Shown here piece after piece: positions 5,884-6,724 of a stretch of 6,724 nucleotides of DNA. Under the pieces are notes generated by a model, which did no database searches, was not told the origin of the DNA, and worked only from the letters and a program-made list of their open reading frames with translations. The stretch is from Acidobacteriota bacterium (GTDB lineage: Bacteria; Acidobacteriota; Vicinamibacteria; Vicinamibacterales; UBA8438), in the NCBI GenBank assembly GCA_012963185.1, contig DTWD01000363.1, forward strand, positions 1-6,724. Reading direction: 5' to 3'. Made by a program: the position numbers and the translations under genes. The stretch's first letter is position 1. Every line of letters starts with the position of its first letter.

Positions 5884-5899
5884 GGAAAACTCTCTTTGT

Positions 5900-5975
5900 G
5901 GTGAGTGTAGCTCAATGGTAGAGCGCCGGTCTGTGGCACCGGATGTTGCGGGTTCAATCCCCGTCACTCACCCCA
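5900..5975 (+). tRNA. tRNA-His (anticodon GUG)
   Basis: A complete cloverleaf is visible. The acceptor stem GTGAGTG (5901-5907) pairs with CACTCAC (5965-5971). The D stem is GCTC/GAGC (5910-5913, 5921-5924). The anticodon stem CCGGT/ACCGG (5926-5930, 5938-5942) closes the loop CTGTGGC, with anticodon GTG at 5933-5935. The variable loop has five bases, and the T stem GCGGG/CCCGT encloses TTCAATC. The His identity elements are encoded: G-1 at 5900 opposite C73 at 5972. The 3' CCA is also encoded (5973-5975). The gene stands alone among protein genes, with a coding start 23 bases downstream. Confidence 0.97.
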
Positions 5976-5998
5976 TCTCCACCGCGAACTGCATCGGC

Positions 5999-6724
5999 AT
6001 GCCTCGCACCAACCATATCGAGAAACGTCAACACCGTCTTTACTTCTTCGCATTTTGTTTAATCTTTGTCCTGACCAGCGGCACACCAAGCGACACGGCG
6101 CAGCGCGCCAGCACAGTGCGGATCCAGACGCCAAATGGTACCGCTGGATACAACCATCCGTCGATCGAAACACGACCGTATGTTGTCCTTCTTTCATTTG
6201 ATGGATTTCGTCCGGACTACCTTGACCGGTTCAACACCCCACACTTTGATCGTCTCGCAACCACGGGGATCAGCGCAAAAAAATTCGTGAGCGTTTTTCC
6301 TTCGCTCACCTTTCCAGCTCACTATTCCATTGCGACTGGCATGTACCCTCAAGCTCATGGCATCGTGGGAAACCGTTTTTTCGATCCGGACCGCGACGAG
6401 CACTTTAGCTATCGCGACCGAGCGACTGTCCAAGACGGCTCGTGGTGGCAGGGTGAACCAATCTGGGTAACGGCGGAAACACAAGGCATGGTCACTGGAG
6501 CATTCTTCTTCCCAGGCACAGAAACCGCGATCCGCGGCATACGCCCCACGTACTGGAAACCATACGATGGGCAAGTCCCAAACAGGGACCGCATTCAACA
6601 AGTACTCGCTTGGTTATCTCTTCCCGTTCATCAACGTCCTCACCTCGTTACCCTCTATTTTTCATTAGTCGATAGCGCCGGTCATAACATCGGCCCTGAA
6701 TCCCCTGAGATGCAGCACAGCGTC
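5999..6724 (+). CDS. Secreted nucleotide pyrophosphatase/phosphodiesterase (alkaline phosphatase superfamily), C-terminus outside window
   Basis: 242 codons are visible and the frame is open at the right edge. ATG 5999 gives a signal sequence with hydrophobic core at about residues 14-26, so periplasmic or secreted action is expected. The type I phosphodiesterase/nucleotide pyrophosphatase signature is clear: VVLLSFDGFRPDYL (62-75) with metal ligand D68; FPSLTFPAHYSIATG (100-114) with nucleophile T104; HGIVGN (120-125) with N125 at the usual phosphate-binding Asn; EPIWVTAE and RPTYWKPYDG, typical of bacterial members; and VDSAGH (224-229) giving zinc ligands D225 and H229. The later Asp-His and final His ligands lie beyond the window. 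The enzyme hydrolyses phosphodiester or pyrophosphate bonds in nucleotides or similar esters; its substrate is unknown. No Shine-Dalgarno sequence is seen, and the short gap to the tRNA suggests a shared transcript. Confidence 0.92.
   Translation, partial: MPRTNHIEKRQHRLYFFAFCLIFVLTSGTPSDTAQRASTVRIQTPNGTAGYNHPSIETRPYVVLLSFDGFRPDYLDRFNTPHFDRLATTGISAKKFVSVFPSLTFPAHYSIATGMYPQAHGIVGNRFFDPDRDEHFSYRDRATVQDGSWWQGEPIWVTAETQGMVTGAFFFPGTETAIRGIRPTYWKPYDGQVPNRDRIQQVLAWLSLPVHQRPHLVTLYFSLVDSAGHNIGPESPEMQHSV

Noticed and set aside
5900..5975. tRNA-His as an integration (att) site for a mobile element
   Set aside because: No second copy of the tRNA 3' end, no integrase and no foreign-looking genes are visible in the window.
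6194..6601. 135-codon open frame antisense to the phosphodiesterase gene
   Set aside because: The plus strand encodes a clear catalytic domain here; the antisense product matches nothing I recognise.

Overview
The window looks like an ordinary chromosomal stretch from a Gram-negative environmental bacterium of moderate GC content. Two genes encode lipoproteins with clear lipoboxes, and three more encode proteins with Sec-type signal sequences. The mix of families (PAL-like NHL propeller, glucose/sorbosone dehydrogenase-type propeller, DUF3500, bacterial nucleotide pyrophosphatase/phosphodiesterase) is one I associate with uncultured Acidobacteriota or related marine and soil lineages. That assignment is inference; the sequence alone does not fix the phylum.

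Left block (1-1957, minus strand): a two-gene operon. A lipoprotein NHL beta-propeller is followed, with a 4-base ATGA overlap, by a secreted GSDH-family (PQQ-type sugar dehydrogenase) propeller that runs off the left edge. The lipoprotein keeps residues matching the zinc and catalytic positions of peptidyl-hydroxyglycine alpha-amidating lyase (PAL).

Middle block (2140-4447): a plus-strand FKBP-type peptidyl-prolyl isomerase lipoprotein and a plus-strand GNAT acetyltransferase of the spermidine/spermine N-acetyltransferase type. These converge on a minus-strand pair, a hemerythrin HHE protein followed after one base by a single-domain cupin.

Right block (4636-6724, plus strand): a secreted DUF3500 protein of unknown function, read divergently from the hemerythrin gene. 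Next come a 214-base intergenic stretch with several inverted repeats, a complete tRNA-His(GUG) with encoded G-1 and CCA, and the first 242 codons of a secreted nucleotide pyrophosphatase/phosphodiesterase starting 23 bases after the tRNA.

There is no mobile element, CRISPR array, prophage or defence locus in the window, and the genes do not form one pathway. Most products act in the envelope or periplasm. The best leads are the PAL-like/GSDH coupled pair, the histidine-rich DUF3500 protein, the hemerythrin-cupin pair, two possibly leaderless starts, and the tRNA-His/phosphodiesterase junction.
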